From positions 25,879,452-25,943,451 of the forward strand of contig OX637294.1 in assembly GCA_951799445.1 (NCBI GenBank): DNA of 64,000 nucleotides. Direction: 5' to 3'. The position numbers were made by a program, and so were the translations under genes. This document shows, in pieces, positions 12,456-23,900 of this stretch. The notes beneath the pieces were generated by a model. It saw only the letters and a list, made by a program, of their open reading frames with translations, had not been told where the DNA came from and did not search any database. This DNA comes from Pseudisothecium myosuroides (lineage: Eukaryota > Streptophyta > Bryopsida > Hypnales > Lembophyllaceae). Within the stretch, counting starts at the first letter, position 1, and each line of letters begins with the position of its first letter.

Positions 12456-12649
12456 ATCACCGAAGTATCAGTCGAGTATTGAAGAAAATACTTCGGCTAC
12501 TTCTCCCAAATGATAAAAAAGACACTGACCACATCCCAAAATCATGCCCACGGACCCCAGCCAGTTCGTGTGAGGAATTAATTACACATCCACATTCAAA
12601 TTATTGAAAAGAAAAAGATTTCCCACTCCAATTGATTAATTTTCCCACA

Positions 12650-15600
12650 CGTCGGGATCCGGCCTTTTGTACAAACTGCCCTTTGTTGCCTCGGGCTCCG
12701 TGTTAGAATTAGCGGTCGATCTAACGTCAAAGTGGCCGTTCCAGAGTTCCCCACTCTGGAACACGTTCCCAATCACCCCGTTCCCCACTTCATCTTGCAC
12801 CAGTGAAGCTTAGTAAGTTTTCGTCATGGCGCCAGGCAGAGAGAGCTTCCTCTGCACCATCGCTAACTTATTAGTTCAATATTCAGTACTACCGCGGCTT
12901 CCATTTGTTGCTGTTTACTACTAGCTCCTTGCCACAGTAATAATTCCGTGCGCCGATGACTCCAAATCAAATGTTGCCTGAATTCAGAGGTATATAATTT
13001 TCTCCGATCGGTGGTTTGTTTGGCTATTTCTTGGTCGTTTTCGCAAGTCCGTCGCCTTTAGCTCGGTGGTTTTTCTGTAGCTTCTCGGCTGGGAGAACGT
13101 GCAAGTGAAGAATCTTTCGTCTATATTTGTGAGCTTTCTTTCTTTAGAACTTATTGATACCTGCATGCGTGTCGAAATTGGAGGTGCTGGCTAAATTCGG
13201 TAGCGAACAGGTGCTGCAAGAGTTCGTTGCGGAATTGTGTGAAAAAGCGGAGTTCGATTGGTATTTGTATTATTTTGGAGCTGTTCGTTGTGTTTCTCAC
13301 GGCCGCTCATTGATTCATTTTCAATGTGATGTAGACTTTTTGAATTAGAAATTAAGCAGGAAAGTTCGGTGATAGTTTTTTTAAACGGGAGTGGCGATGC
13401 ATCGGGACGACGTGAGAACCTTCTTCACTGTCTCTTTTCAGATCGGGCGTCTATCTAGTGACATTGATTTTGCTATGGTTACTACCGGAGTACAGTCTCT
13501 GCTGCGAAATCTACTGCTTCTCTTCGAGCTTGAGGATTTGATTTACGGCGATTCGTGTTCCCTGGTAGCTTCTACTGTAGTTTTTCAATATGAAATTCGG
13601 TAGCATCTCCAGAAAGCCTCTGTAACAACGGTTTAGGGCAGTGAGGACGACGTGTGATCGTTATTCACCATTGTAATTTGCCTTCCATGAGTGCCTCTTT
13701 GTTGAGATTTTCCCGTCGGTCCCCAGTGGACAGCCGGAATACTAATCGGCGCAGTGCTTTTTCATGGCTTTCGTGCCTGTACGCCATTTAGCGCTTTGGA
13801 GGCAAGCAAAACATAGCCGGAGCCAAGCAGGCTTTTCTCTCGAAATTTCTCAGTCCCTTTGCAAAGTTGATCTTCAATTTCAATTTACCGAATTGCTATA
13901 GGATCTGGTTAGCTTCCGTGGTTTGCGTAGCGAGGTTACGGCTCAGCTACTTAATCAGGATTACATTACATTTCGTTTCTTGCCATGGCCAGTCTGCCAT
14001 GCCCGCTTCCGACTTTTCTTTCCGACATATTTGCCAGTAGATTGCAGAGATTTTCACGAGTTTTTTTAAGCTGGATTTGCGGCCATGTTGGAATGAGAAG
14101 CTCTGTCTCTTGAGATCGTCTATCTTGCGAATGTCAGTGTGCAAGGCTGCTCTCTAAAGAAATCCTCTTCGGTCGAATGTAAGGCAGTTGCGCACAATTG
14201 AGCCATTTTTTTTCCTTCGCCATCTACGTTTGGCCCTTTAGGCCTTGAATGGTCACTTTTACGTCACCTGAAACAGCCGTAAGTTTACAAGAGCAAACCA
14301 ATAGGAGTTGAAGAGCTCTTTGAGACAAATAATGGGAGTTGAAGCATTTTGGGTTTCAAGGGTATTCATTTAATGATCTAGTGCCATGTGTAGGTACCTA
14401 ATACTTTCAACTTTGAAAATTTACAAAATATTAGAAGAAGCAAAAAATTTACGGAACAATTTGGGTTTGATTTCTCCTCGTAAAAGAAAAAGAAAAAAAG
14501 AGATTTGAGCATAGGTCATTGTAGAAGCAAAAAAAGTGGCGGTATTAGGTGTTTGGACTTTATTGCGTCTTGTTGAGCTTGAGAGATTCATGTTCACTGT
14601 AGTTTCTATTTCTGTTCCATGTCCTTCACCGATAAATAGGAACTCGGAGTGAGATTGACAATTGTTTATTTGGGAGCAATTCCGTTGTGATACCTTTGAA
14701 GCACTCCCTGCCGTTCCCTGAGTCAATGGCAATATCAAATGTGTATTGAGTTTAGTACAGTCTCTGCGACAAATTATATTGCTTCTTATCGAGCTCGAGA
14801 GATTGTTGTAGCGATTCATATTCACTTGTAGCCTGTGGTTCTGTGAAGTGTCTGCTGGCGGAGATTGGAAGTCAGCGTCACATCGCTGCCTATGGCCAGT
14901 CATTTGATATAAGTAAGATTGATAGACTTGTGATCGGTTGAATCTGTGAGAAGGATAACGTAGAGATAATCTGCTAATTGGTACTCAGATTTGTTGACAG
15001 TGCAGGGGGGTAGTTTGGCCTACGGGACAGGATCCGATGCCAAGAGTACAAATTTTTTGTCACGCGGAAGCAGCTGTACGGTTGCCGGTACCTTTGTGTT
15101 GCCGTATAACTGAGCATCTTACACAGCGAAAGGTGGTTGAGAATGGCGGATCTTTCAACACGGCTTGCTGGACATGACGACACTGTTCTTCAATGGTGAA
15201 ATAGCGGTTGTTTATAACAGGTACTCAACCCTAAACATTATGTCAATCTGTCGTTGCAATAATTTTCACAATCTAGATGACGAACTCTAATATCTGTCAG
15301 GAAGTCAAACTGCGTATGACGATGCACAAGTGGGATCCGCAATAACACTCAACGGTTATTTATCGGAGATCTTTTCTCAAATATCACATTGTCTCATCTT
15401 GTGGAGGGCCCTTCATGATCATCTCTATGTTACTGTCCTGTACCAAAGCTATCTTAAGAGAAATGCAAACTCGTTTGTTTGCGCTAGATCTAAGATCAAC
15501 AAGATAGAATGCCGTTACTTTTTTCTCCTTGAGAGTTTGAGGATGTTATGCCAGAAGCATGCTGCCCCCAAGCATTTTTACGAAAGTGGACTTGGTCGAC

Positions 15601-16849
15601 TTATTCAAATAAGATCGGATGCTTTAATCTCCGAAATTCACCTTCAATATTCGATCTGTACTGTTGCTTCTAACCTCGGTGCAGAGAGGAACGTGTCAGA
15701 CGTTTCTACCTGCCCCAGCCAGCTGTACCAAAGCTGGCGAATGTGTCCTCATTTTTTAAAATATTTATATTCCGCTCTCCATAGACGAACCTGTAAATCT
15801 AGTTTTAAGTGCAATCAAGATGAAGGATATGAGTTGCTTTGGAGGACAATATACTTCGTAAACTCTTCACTGAAGTTCACCTCATCGGAATGTGGAAGTT
15901 TATGCCTTAGTATACGGGATAAGCATGATGGTTATTTGTTTCTCTTTCTATTCACCCAGAAGTCAGGCTATCTCCTCTTGGAGCTCTTTTATCCCAAAGT
16001 AGCCCCATGTCGCATCTAAATTAACTAAGTTCATCAGAATTATCGAAAGTTGTTCTTAGCTGGAATCGCTAGAGCGTCCACATGAGAAGAAGATTAAGCA
16101 TAACTGCAAGGTTGTCAGCTCGACAGCGCAGGCAGGCGTGACAACATCCCAGAATGGGTGACAATCTGCACTTTAAATTTGTCAGATTGAATGGGTTGAG
16201 TTATGTTCATTTAATTCTGAATGAACGTAACTGGATAATATGCGAGCACATGACTATCATCTTGTTAGATCCGATCGACCAGATTATTGGCCCTTGGAAC
16301 TAATCTTACAACGTGTGGAACTGAATTGTAATATACAGTTCGTCTGTTGCAGTTTACTGTGCTTACTGTGGGAGCGCATTCTTCAAGAGCAGTTGTGAAA
16401 GAGTTGTGAAGGCAAGTGGTGAAGCTATAGCCATTTAATCACATTGTTTAGGAATCTTGGCATGATTGTCCAGGTTTCTACAAATTGGTTATGGTGGAAT
16501 GAAGGCGTTCTATGTTGTTTGAATTGATGACGACGACTGAGGAATGTTTGATGATGTAGTAGTCGTTTTCCAATCTCTCAGTATTCCGGAAGGATTTTTT
16601 CATCAGTAAAATGGAAATGGAAAAGTAGATCAAGAAACGAAGCATAGGTAGAACATTTAAGAAGCTGGGGAAAGGGACATGGCATCGCTTCTATTGTAGC
16701 AAGGAAATGTCTACAGATTTTTGAGAGAGTTCAACATGACGGGCTTAAGGTTTCGTTGTGGTCCTCAGCGAATACAATAGCAAAGTGATTTAGAACGGAA
16801 TATATCTTAGGAGAGTTTTGGTGAGAAATTCAGAGATAGACACTGCACA
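12650..16849 (+). other. Leader-like or promoter region upstream of the SUKH gene
   Basis: From about 12650 composition shifts from very AT-rich to near-even and stays so up to the SUKH start codon, yet no conserved protein is readable in any frame. This is best explained as promoter plus a long 5' leader, perhaps with introns (an acceptor-like ATATCTTAG lies just before the start codon). It contains a perfect hairpin at 12738-12762. It also holds three diverged copies of a motif with CTTCTCTTCGAGCTTGAG or CGAGCTCGAGAGATT followed by GCGATTC (about 13488-13590, 14560-14612, 14752-14836). A 229-codon open frame at 15330-16019 shows no recognisable motif. Confidence 0.5.
12738..12762. repeat. 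Perfect 10-bp stem, 5-nt loop hairpin
   Basis: GTTCCAGAGT, TCCCC, ACTCTGGAAC: perfect arms at the left edge of the SUKH-gene upstream region. It may be a dyad binding site or an RNA hairpin; function unknown. Confidence 0.6.
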
Positions 16850-18607
16850 ATGTTGGATGTTGCGGAGCAAGTTCCAGGAGACCTATCGAAAGGCGGAACC
16901 CCTACTAAGAATCATCAAGCGCATCTCGCAGGTCTCAAGCGCTTGTCCGCGCGCGCGAGTGCAGGTCCTGTTACCCCACCAGGCACCCGCCGGGTTTTCT
17001 TCTCCTTCTCTGCTTACGCCCGCAGTGTTATCGACAAATTAAAAGAATGCGAAGTTCCCATAGCCGAAGGTCTCTCCTGCGAAGAGTTTGAGAGGATCGA
17101 AGCAACTCATGGATTCACATTTCCGCCGGATTTGAAAGGGATACTTGAAGCTGGTCTACCTGTTGGAGCGGGATTTCCCAATTGGCGAGCTGATAGTCCA
17201 CACCACCTGCGCATGCGGATCAACCTACCTATAGTTGGTCTTCTACATCAAGTCGCCAATTCAAGCTATTGGTGGAAAGGATGGGGTCCAAGACCATTGG
17301 AGATCAAGCAAGCGGTCAATTATGCTCGCTTTGCTTTACGCAGATCCCCAATCCTTGTCCCTATTTACGGTCATTGCTACGTACCGTCTTCGCCAAGTCT
17401 TGCCAGCAATCCTGTATTCTTTGTATACCAGAAGAGTGCAGTGTACTGCGGGCACGACGTTGCTGATTTTTTCGACCGTAAAGCTTTTCTTACACATAAA
17501 TTCGAGTTTGGAGACTTGATGTATGATATGGGTAGTTTTAGAACTGAAAAAATCCTCCAAGGTGGAGCCTGTGAACACAATAGTAAGCACCTGCACAATT
17601 CAGACCTTGATTATGTGCACCGTAGCTCGAACTCATCATCAGGGACTGATTCCTCGGAAGCATCAGGATCTGGGACTTCCAGTGGCCAGGGTGAGACATG
17701 GGGTCGAAGTCTGGACTCCCTTGCCCAGAACATGGAATTTCTGGTGATTCCGCGCGAAGAAAAGCTTCAGTATGCAGGCTTTGGGCGATTAAGTTCCGGC
17801 AGGAGCGCAAGCCGACAATTAAGCTTCTCTAGAAGTTTCGATCATCGATCACATGAACCTGACTCTCAACTGGCAATCGAAAGCCAGGATGACATTTTGA
17901 ATTATCCTTACATTGTGGAGAAACCTCTTCCTCCAAAGACCTTGATGAGGCTCTCTATGGTCCCGTGGTCCTCCCGGAGTTCTCGACACATTGAATTTTG
18001 GAGCGATCTCGCTGAGAAGGTGCTCAAACAAATTGCTTCTCGAGGTGATGGTTCTTTTTCTCCCCAGAGATCAGATGCCAATGTAGCGAAGCCTCGAGTT
18101 TATCCCGTGAAGAGGCTTCTTGAAGAGAAAGAGAGAAAAGAAAAGTCCTCGAAATGGTTGAACGGGTACCTTGATGAAATATCTTTAGTTCTTCAGAAGG
18201 GCGGTTGGCAAAAGGATGATATAAACGACATGATAGATTCCAAGTCTCCATCACGGCGTTGGAGTCAGCAGCTAGACGCACAGGTGAGAAACTCTAGCGT
18301 GTAATTCCAACTCCATCTTTCTAAAGATTTCTCTTGCATTTCTTTTCTCTATCTGCAATAAATCTACTCACTGGATAGACGTTCAAAGTTGTGAGAGTTG
18401 AATTACAAACTTTTTAGAAGGACTTCAAGCGTCTATGACAGCTATGTTTTCTCGGTGTTCATGGAGATATTTGGGTGTATGCAGGGAGTTCTGGTTTCCT
18501 TAGCCCGGGAAGTCGAGTTCCTTTCTATCTCACTCAAAAAGGCCGGATGGAGTGTCCCAGATGTCACTGAAACCATGACAATGGGCCTGACTGCTCTTTT
18601 CAATTAA
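16850..18607 (+). CDS. Plant SMI1/KNR4 (SUKH)-domain protein
   Basis: Two exons: 16850-18283 and 18485-18607, joined in phase 0 (donor CAG/gtgaga, acceptor tgcag/GGAGTT), giving 518 residues. The start fits the conserved plant N-terminus (MLDVAEQ...AHLAGLKRLSARA). The SUKH-like core begins near residue 50 (FSFSAYARSVIDKLKE, GLSCEEFERIEATHGFTFPP, AGLPVGAGFPNWR) and continues through GPRPLEIKQAVNYARFALR, SPILVPIYGHCY and NPVFFVYQKSAVYCGHDVAD. A Ser-rich low-complexity linker lies near residues 260-290. The C-terminus (WLNGYLDEISLVLQKGGWQ and REVEFLSISLKKAGWSVPDV) forms two similar helical segments. Fungal Smi1/Knr4 acts in cell-wall and stress signalling and bacterial SUKH proteins are often immunity factors. 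The plant protein's function is not known to me. A ~4-kb non-coding leader-like region precedes it. Confidence 0.88.
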
Positions 18608-20012
18608 GGTGGTCAATTTATAGGGTGCTATCTGAGTGTGCATGCTTCAATTGCATACTGGATTTAATGTATGACGCAGAATGCATACATAATTTGTGTA
18701 AATGAACGTTGGAGTAACTACGGTTGGCCTTACGTTGCTTTTGTAGTTTGCAGGAACGGATCCTTGCATGCCAATTTGATGTCGCTTTCTTGGAATGAAT
18801 CGGCTCCAGATACGGAAAGGATTGTTCATCCAGAGCATTCAAACTGCAACAATCTACTGGGAGATGGATTGCTGCGACAAATGTTCAGGTGCTACTTCGG
18901 TATGCAATCCAACTGTATCTGTTAAGAAACCTAGTAGTATGTCGTCATAGAGGTTTCTCGCTTCATTGTGAATTTTGTAATCTTCTGTATATCCGAATAC
19001 CGTAAGCTCTTTTGACAGAAGTAATCCACAATTGGACCTTCTCGAGTTTCATGAATTTTTTTGTTTTTTACTAAAGTCAGTGTAGGACTCTTAACAATGT
19101 GTAGCATATCGTCACAACTAGATGAGTATATCGACCCCTTTTACAGACGGAAATATAGATGTACGGAGTGTCGGAGATCTTAGTCATGTTTGTGGGTCAG
19201 AGCCCATGTTTAAGATAGTGGTGTCCAACATTTGGGCGAGGTGTTTAGACGATTTACCCATACGGGGCTCTTTTCAGCATTGCAATTATTGAAGCTCTTC
19301 ATATGGCAGTACATTTTGAGAGCAGTATGCTTCAATAAAGTACATCCATTCACTCCGAAAAGTAATCTCACTCTGTTGTCAAACGTCATTTTACTTTTCT
19401 GTCCTTTCCTCTCTCGACAGTTTGATCACTTTGATGTTTGCGGTGTAGTAATGCTGCATTTTGAGTTAGAAGAGCAGATCGAACTCTTATTTGATTCCAA
19501 TTTGAGTTGATCGTCCCAATGATAGATCATCCATCGGCTATACTCTGTCGATCTGATTTCATCCTGGTCTTCCTTGGAATGATGAGCATTGCCGGCGCTT
19601 TTAGGAACAATCCAATCGGACTCGTTCAGATTTTCTATTCAGTTCATTGAGAATTTGAATCTCACGTTCATGAATTTCAGTGACAAAATTGGGCGGTGCA
19701 ACTGAAATTTCATATGAAAATGAAATATCATGACTTCGATTTGGAGAGGACAAGTAATTTCGTGATTTTTGTAACAAGGGTTTGAGTAGAATTTAGAGAG
19801 TCCCAAGAGCTTTTGAAACATCATGAAGAGCATTCCCAGTACTCATGTAGAAGTTGCGCAATAAAGATGGCTTAAAGATGAGGAAAGCATGCAGAGGGTG
19901 AATGGTACAATCGCTCACAATTGCTCTCGCTCATATGCATCCGGAGAAATATACAGGCCACGACAAAAACAGCAACGTTGATGAAGATGAGGAGCATACC
20001 CTCAGTACTGTA
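18608..20012. other. 3' flank of the SUKH gene
   Basis: Composition stays moderate to about 20.0 kb, consistent with a 3' untranslated region and spacer. Short open frames have no recognisable content. It ends at the 606-bp inverted-repeat element. Confidence 0.45.
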
Positions 20013-20618
20013 CAGTCGGGTACAACAATCTTACGATTTTTGCAGCCTTGAGATTTGGTAAACTTTGGGAGGCCGGTGTATGCTCAAAAATGAATGGAAT
20101 TTCGAATCGTAAATTGCGTTGGAATCACACTCAAGTCTACTTTATCATCATTGCAAATACACATATGTAATTGAAAATCATACAAAAAGTTTGATGCTTT
20201 CTATACACTATCTACCATCTAGTGTTGCCACCATTTGTGAAAATTACAACTAGTATTTAATGGACCATATTAGAAATGAGCCTTCACAATTGCTTTAGAG
20301 ATACTTGATCTCATACCACTTGAACTGCTTGTATGATTACTTTCTTCTTCTTCACCTAAATGCAAAAAAATTGTGACTATCTTCCAAAGAATCTCTATGA
20401 AATGAAAGATAGTGTACAAAAGGAATCCAAATTGTTGTATGGTTTTCAATTATTCATTTTTCACTTGTTATGAAGTTGAAGTGCACTTCATTACGGTTCC
20501 AATGCAATTTGCGGTTTCAAAATCGGATCATTTTTGAGCATGCTAGAGCTTCTTGAAGTTGATGAACTTTCTAGTGAAAACTGACTTGAAAAAATCGTAA
20601 GATTGTTGTACCCGACTG
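20013..20618. mobile_element. 606-bp inverted-repeat element (MITE-like)
   Basis: The termini CAGTCGGGTACAACAATC... and their reverse complement at the right end match over about 29 bp. Imperfect pairing continues inward: TGCTCAAAAATGA at about 20079 pairs with TCATTTTTGAGCA at about 20528, and a CAAATTGC-type segment also pairs. Outside are TA (20011-20012) and CA (20619-20620), consistent with a decayed TA duplication. CAGT-starting ends and TA suggest the Tc1/mariner-pogo group. No ORF. Confidence 0.7.
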
Positions 20619-20988
20619 CACAACCAGCGAGGTTTCAAGTTTTAACTACGGCAAAGAAGGCATACTGGACATGTGTGTAAATCTGCACGGACTTCTTTCT
20701 CAACAGATGCGCATCCCGTATCACCAAATGCAAGAGAACCACGTCAGTTTGCACGCAAAACAAGGTTTACAATAAGTGGTGTCAGCGAGTGCGCTTTCTG
20801 TTACACAAGAGCAGGTACCTCCTCAACATGAGTTGAAAACTCTAAGTAAGGGTAGTATTTCTGGGGCGAGATTCTGGGGCTCAGAATCACGCGGGCCTAA
20901 AGTAAAAAGAGGTTGTGAAATCTCGCACCAGAAGTCGAGAGCGCTCTGACACCCCCGAAATCGCTACACTATACCAAAAATGGGAAGT
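20619..20988. other. Spacer at the SEC63 3' end
   Basis: About 370 bp between the inverted-repeat element and the SEC63 stop codon. Likely includes the SEC63 3' untranslated region. No other feature seen. Confidence 0.45.
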
Positions 20989-23900
20989 CTATTCAGCCGA
21001 ACCATCAGATAAGCCACCTCCGTCTGTTTTTTCTAAAGAATCATTATGCTTCTTGCCCTTCGATTTGGCTTTCAACTCTTCCACCCCTTCTTCCTCTTCT
21101 TCATCTTCACTATACTCACTTTCATAGTCTTCATCGAAGTCGCCGTTCGCATTCGCATCCTCATCTTCTTCCTCCGAGCCTTCCTCTAACAATGGGCCCT
21201 CCTCACTGGCCAGGCCACCACGCGTGCCAGCTCTGCTCCTCTTCAACACCTTGAGCTTGATGTTCACCTTCCGGTCCACGCCAATCCAAGTGTCTGAGAG
21301 ACAAAATGAAGTTAAGTTGTAAATCCCCTCGGCAGGGGCCTGAAACTTCGCCATTACAAGGCGAGAGCCCGATTTCACTTTCTCCACTGCAGCGCGAACC
21401 GCTTTGGCAACTTCGCTGTCATCTGCCCCCGTCCCCTCCAAGGATTCTTGAATGGTTTTTGAGGCAGCGGATAAGGCCGCGGTTTCGTCTGTGAACGTAA
21501 CACGTTGCGACACCCACACGGAATTCGCTTGTGTGTCAGCCAGCAACAACCAATAGTGTTCATCTTTTGGGTAAGGGAAATGAGGAGCATGTGGCTGACA
21601 AGCCACAAGGCCGTTTGGTCGCTGCAAGGTAATCCAGGCTTTCAAAGTGACTATGTCTCCAGCTTGAACACCCTCTTCCCCTTCAGTCTCACACACGACG
21701 TCAAGATTGATGTTAGGAATAACCTCCAGCACCGCTTCAACATCTTTTGCTTCGTCGTCTGAAAAGCCCGCTGCTGTTATTAGAATCTCCCTGCGGTCCT
21801 CAGGGCTCATGTCTCGCAACTCCTGGAATGTACGGATTTTCTGTACAAGCATGGTGATTTAATTAGTATATGTGATGTCATGCCAATTTACAGAAACTTC
21901 CAAATTGATACATGTATTGCCTTGATTGTGTAGAAGCGGGAGCGAAAGGAGGAATCCACCCCACACGTAAAGATTCTATACACGAATGTAAAAAACAGAC
22001 GATGATTCACTTCTACATAGATTGAACTTGAAACTCTAAAGAATAGTCATGAACAATTACCTTGCGACCAATTTTCTTCACAATATTTTCACTGAAGTGT
22101 GGTAATTGCAAAAATGGTGAAACCCCGTCACCGGCTGCTGATGCCGTAGACGACTTTCTTGCACTCAATGGAACAGCCTGCAAAATGGTGAGAAGGTAGA
22201 ATATTTATTGCTTTCTGTTAAGAGAAAGTAACAAGAACCAACCTCCCTAATTCAATGTGCTCTGCCCCTGTCAATATAGGATGGTGAAGCAGACCTCTAT
22301 TTCTAAGTAAATGCATTTAGATATCCATTGCATTGGCCAAAATGTGACGAACTTCTAACAAGAAAATACATAGTAGTCCCTTCAAGACTTATCTATTCAA
22401 AGTTTAGGACAGTAGAGAGACTTTGCTGTAGTTTCCTTAAACTTCTAATCAAAAGGGGCAACTTCCTTCTTGGTACTAACGCTGCAAGCGTACTCTCATG
22501 ATGCAGGGAGAGTTTGAGACAATGAGGGCCAAAACAACTGATACCTGTGTGATGCTTTGAGAGAGCTCCATGACCCCAAGAGCAGGTCGCAACCAACCGT
22601 GACCCTCAGCATTCCGGGCTGCTACTGCCATCTGCCAACATTGTCACATTCAGACCTACTTAATAATACATATGTTCAGGGACCAAGTATCTAACCGTAA
22701 CTAACAAATTATTGCACGTACTCAACATAAAAAATATTTAATACGAGCAAAGCTGGCCATGGAAGCGCAACACTTAAAACAATGCTAACAGGAAATACAC
22801 CATACTTGTGAAACTCGGTTTTGGGACACTTAGTTAACAGATTATCTTGCACTAGCAGTAAAACTAAACATCACCCAAGCTGTAAGAAGAAAGTTCATCA
22901 ACCATGCACACGAGCAGGCGCTAAGTAAAATACTCAAAACAGCAGCAGTACCTTCATGAGTTCCTCAAGAAGACTGGGAGTGTATCGAAGAACTTGTTGA
23001 AAGTCGGCTCTCAAAGCAGCGGGCACACTGCTAGACTCTCTGGTCAACTGGGCTAAGAGTAGCAGCTCTGTCTGCCACAGTGTACGTGCAGAGGAAAAAC
23101 ATCAGAATTTCAGACAGTAAAACCTTCTAAACCCGGAAAAGATAAATAGAAATTTAACTAAACTGAAACAAGATATACAACTCGCATTCTCACTGTAGAC
23201 TTTGGGCAACCTCATTGTGGGATAATCAAAACATAGTGCTCTTTTCCTTCTAGTTGTGCTGTTTTCAATTGTGTCTGAATCCTCCGCAAATGATATATTT
23301 ATAGTGCTTTGAACTGCCCCAGAAGATGCCAGAGTAGTTCCATCCTCTGCTGTTAAAAACACGCACCTTAATCAATGCAGGATGACCTTTCCAGAATTTA
23401 GCTTGCTCTTGCTTGAGGTTTTTGGGATCCAAGTTAAGTTCACTTCGAACAACGAGGAATAGCTTTTGGAGCGGTTCATCATCTTGGCGTCTAACTGGCA
23501 TCTCAAGAAACTCTTGGGCTTTCACTAGAACTTCTAATACTTTGCTGCAATGACCAGACGAGCACGTCGTTAATGACTTCTCTGGCGCCCTCTAGAGTAC
23601 TATTTGATGGAACACAATAAATTCCCCTGGTGTGAGGAGGAAAAGGCTAAACATAAAGTGTAATCTTCATAAGAAATTGTGTTGATAGCGTTAGGTGTGC
23701 TAAATGCCCACACGATGATGTGAACTGAATCTGACATCATAAAGCTACAGAAGGTGAGAAACCACACCTGGGTGCAAGATATTGCTTCATAAAGTAATAA
23801 TAATTCTGCAGTGTCTGATGCATGACGTAGTTTCCAGTGTATTTAGAGGAGCGTGAAAGGTAGACTACAGCAATCAGAAGAGGCAGCAGAATGCCGAGTC

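Noticed and set aside
14421..14903. 160-codon minus-strand open frame
   Set aside because: Lies in the leader-like region, includes low-complexity K/R/F runs and covers two of the repeated motifs. No family resemblance.
15330..16019. 229-codon plus-strand open frame upstream of the SUKH gene
   Set aside because: No domain, membrane or signal pattern, and composition typical of non-coding leader DNA. It may be a chance frame.
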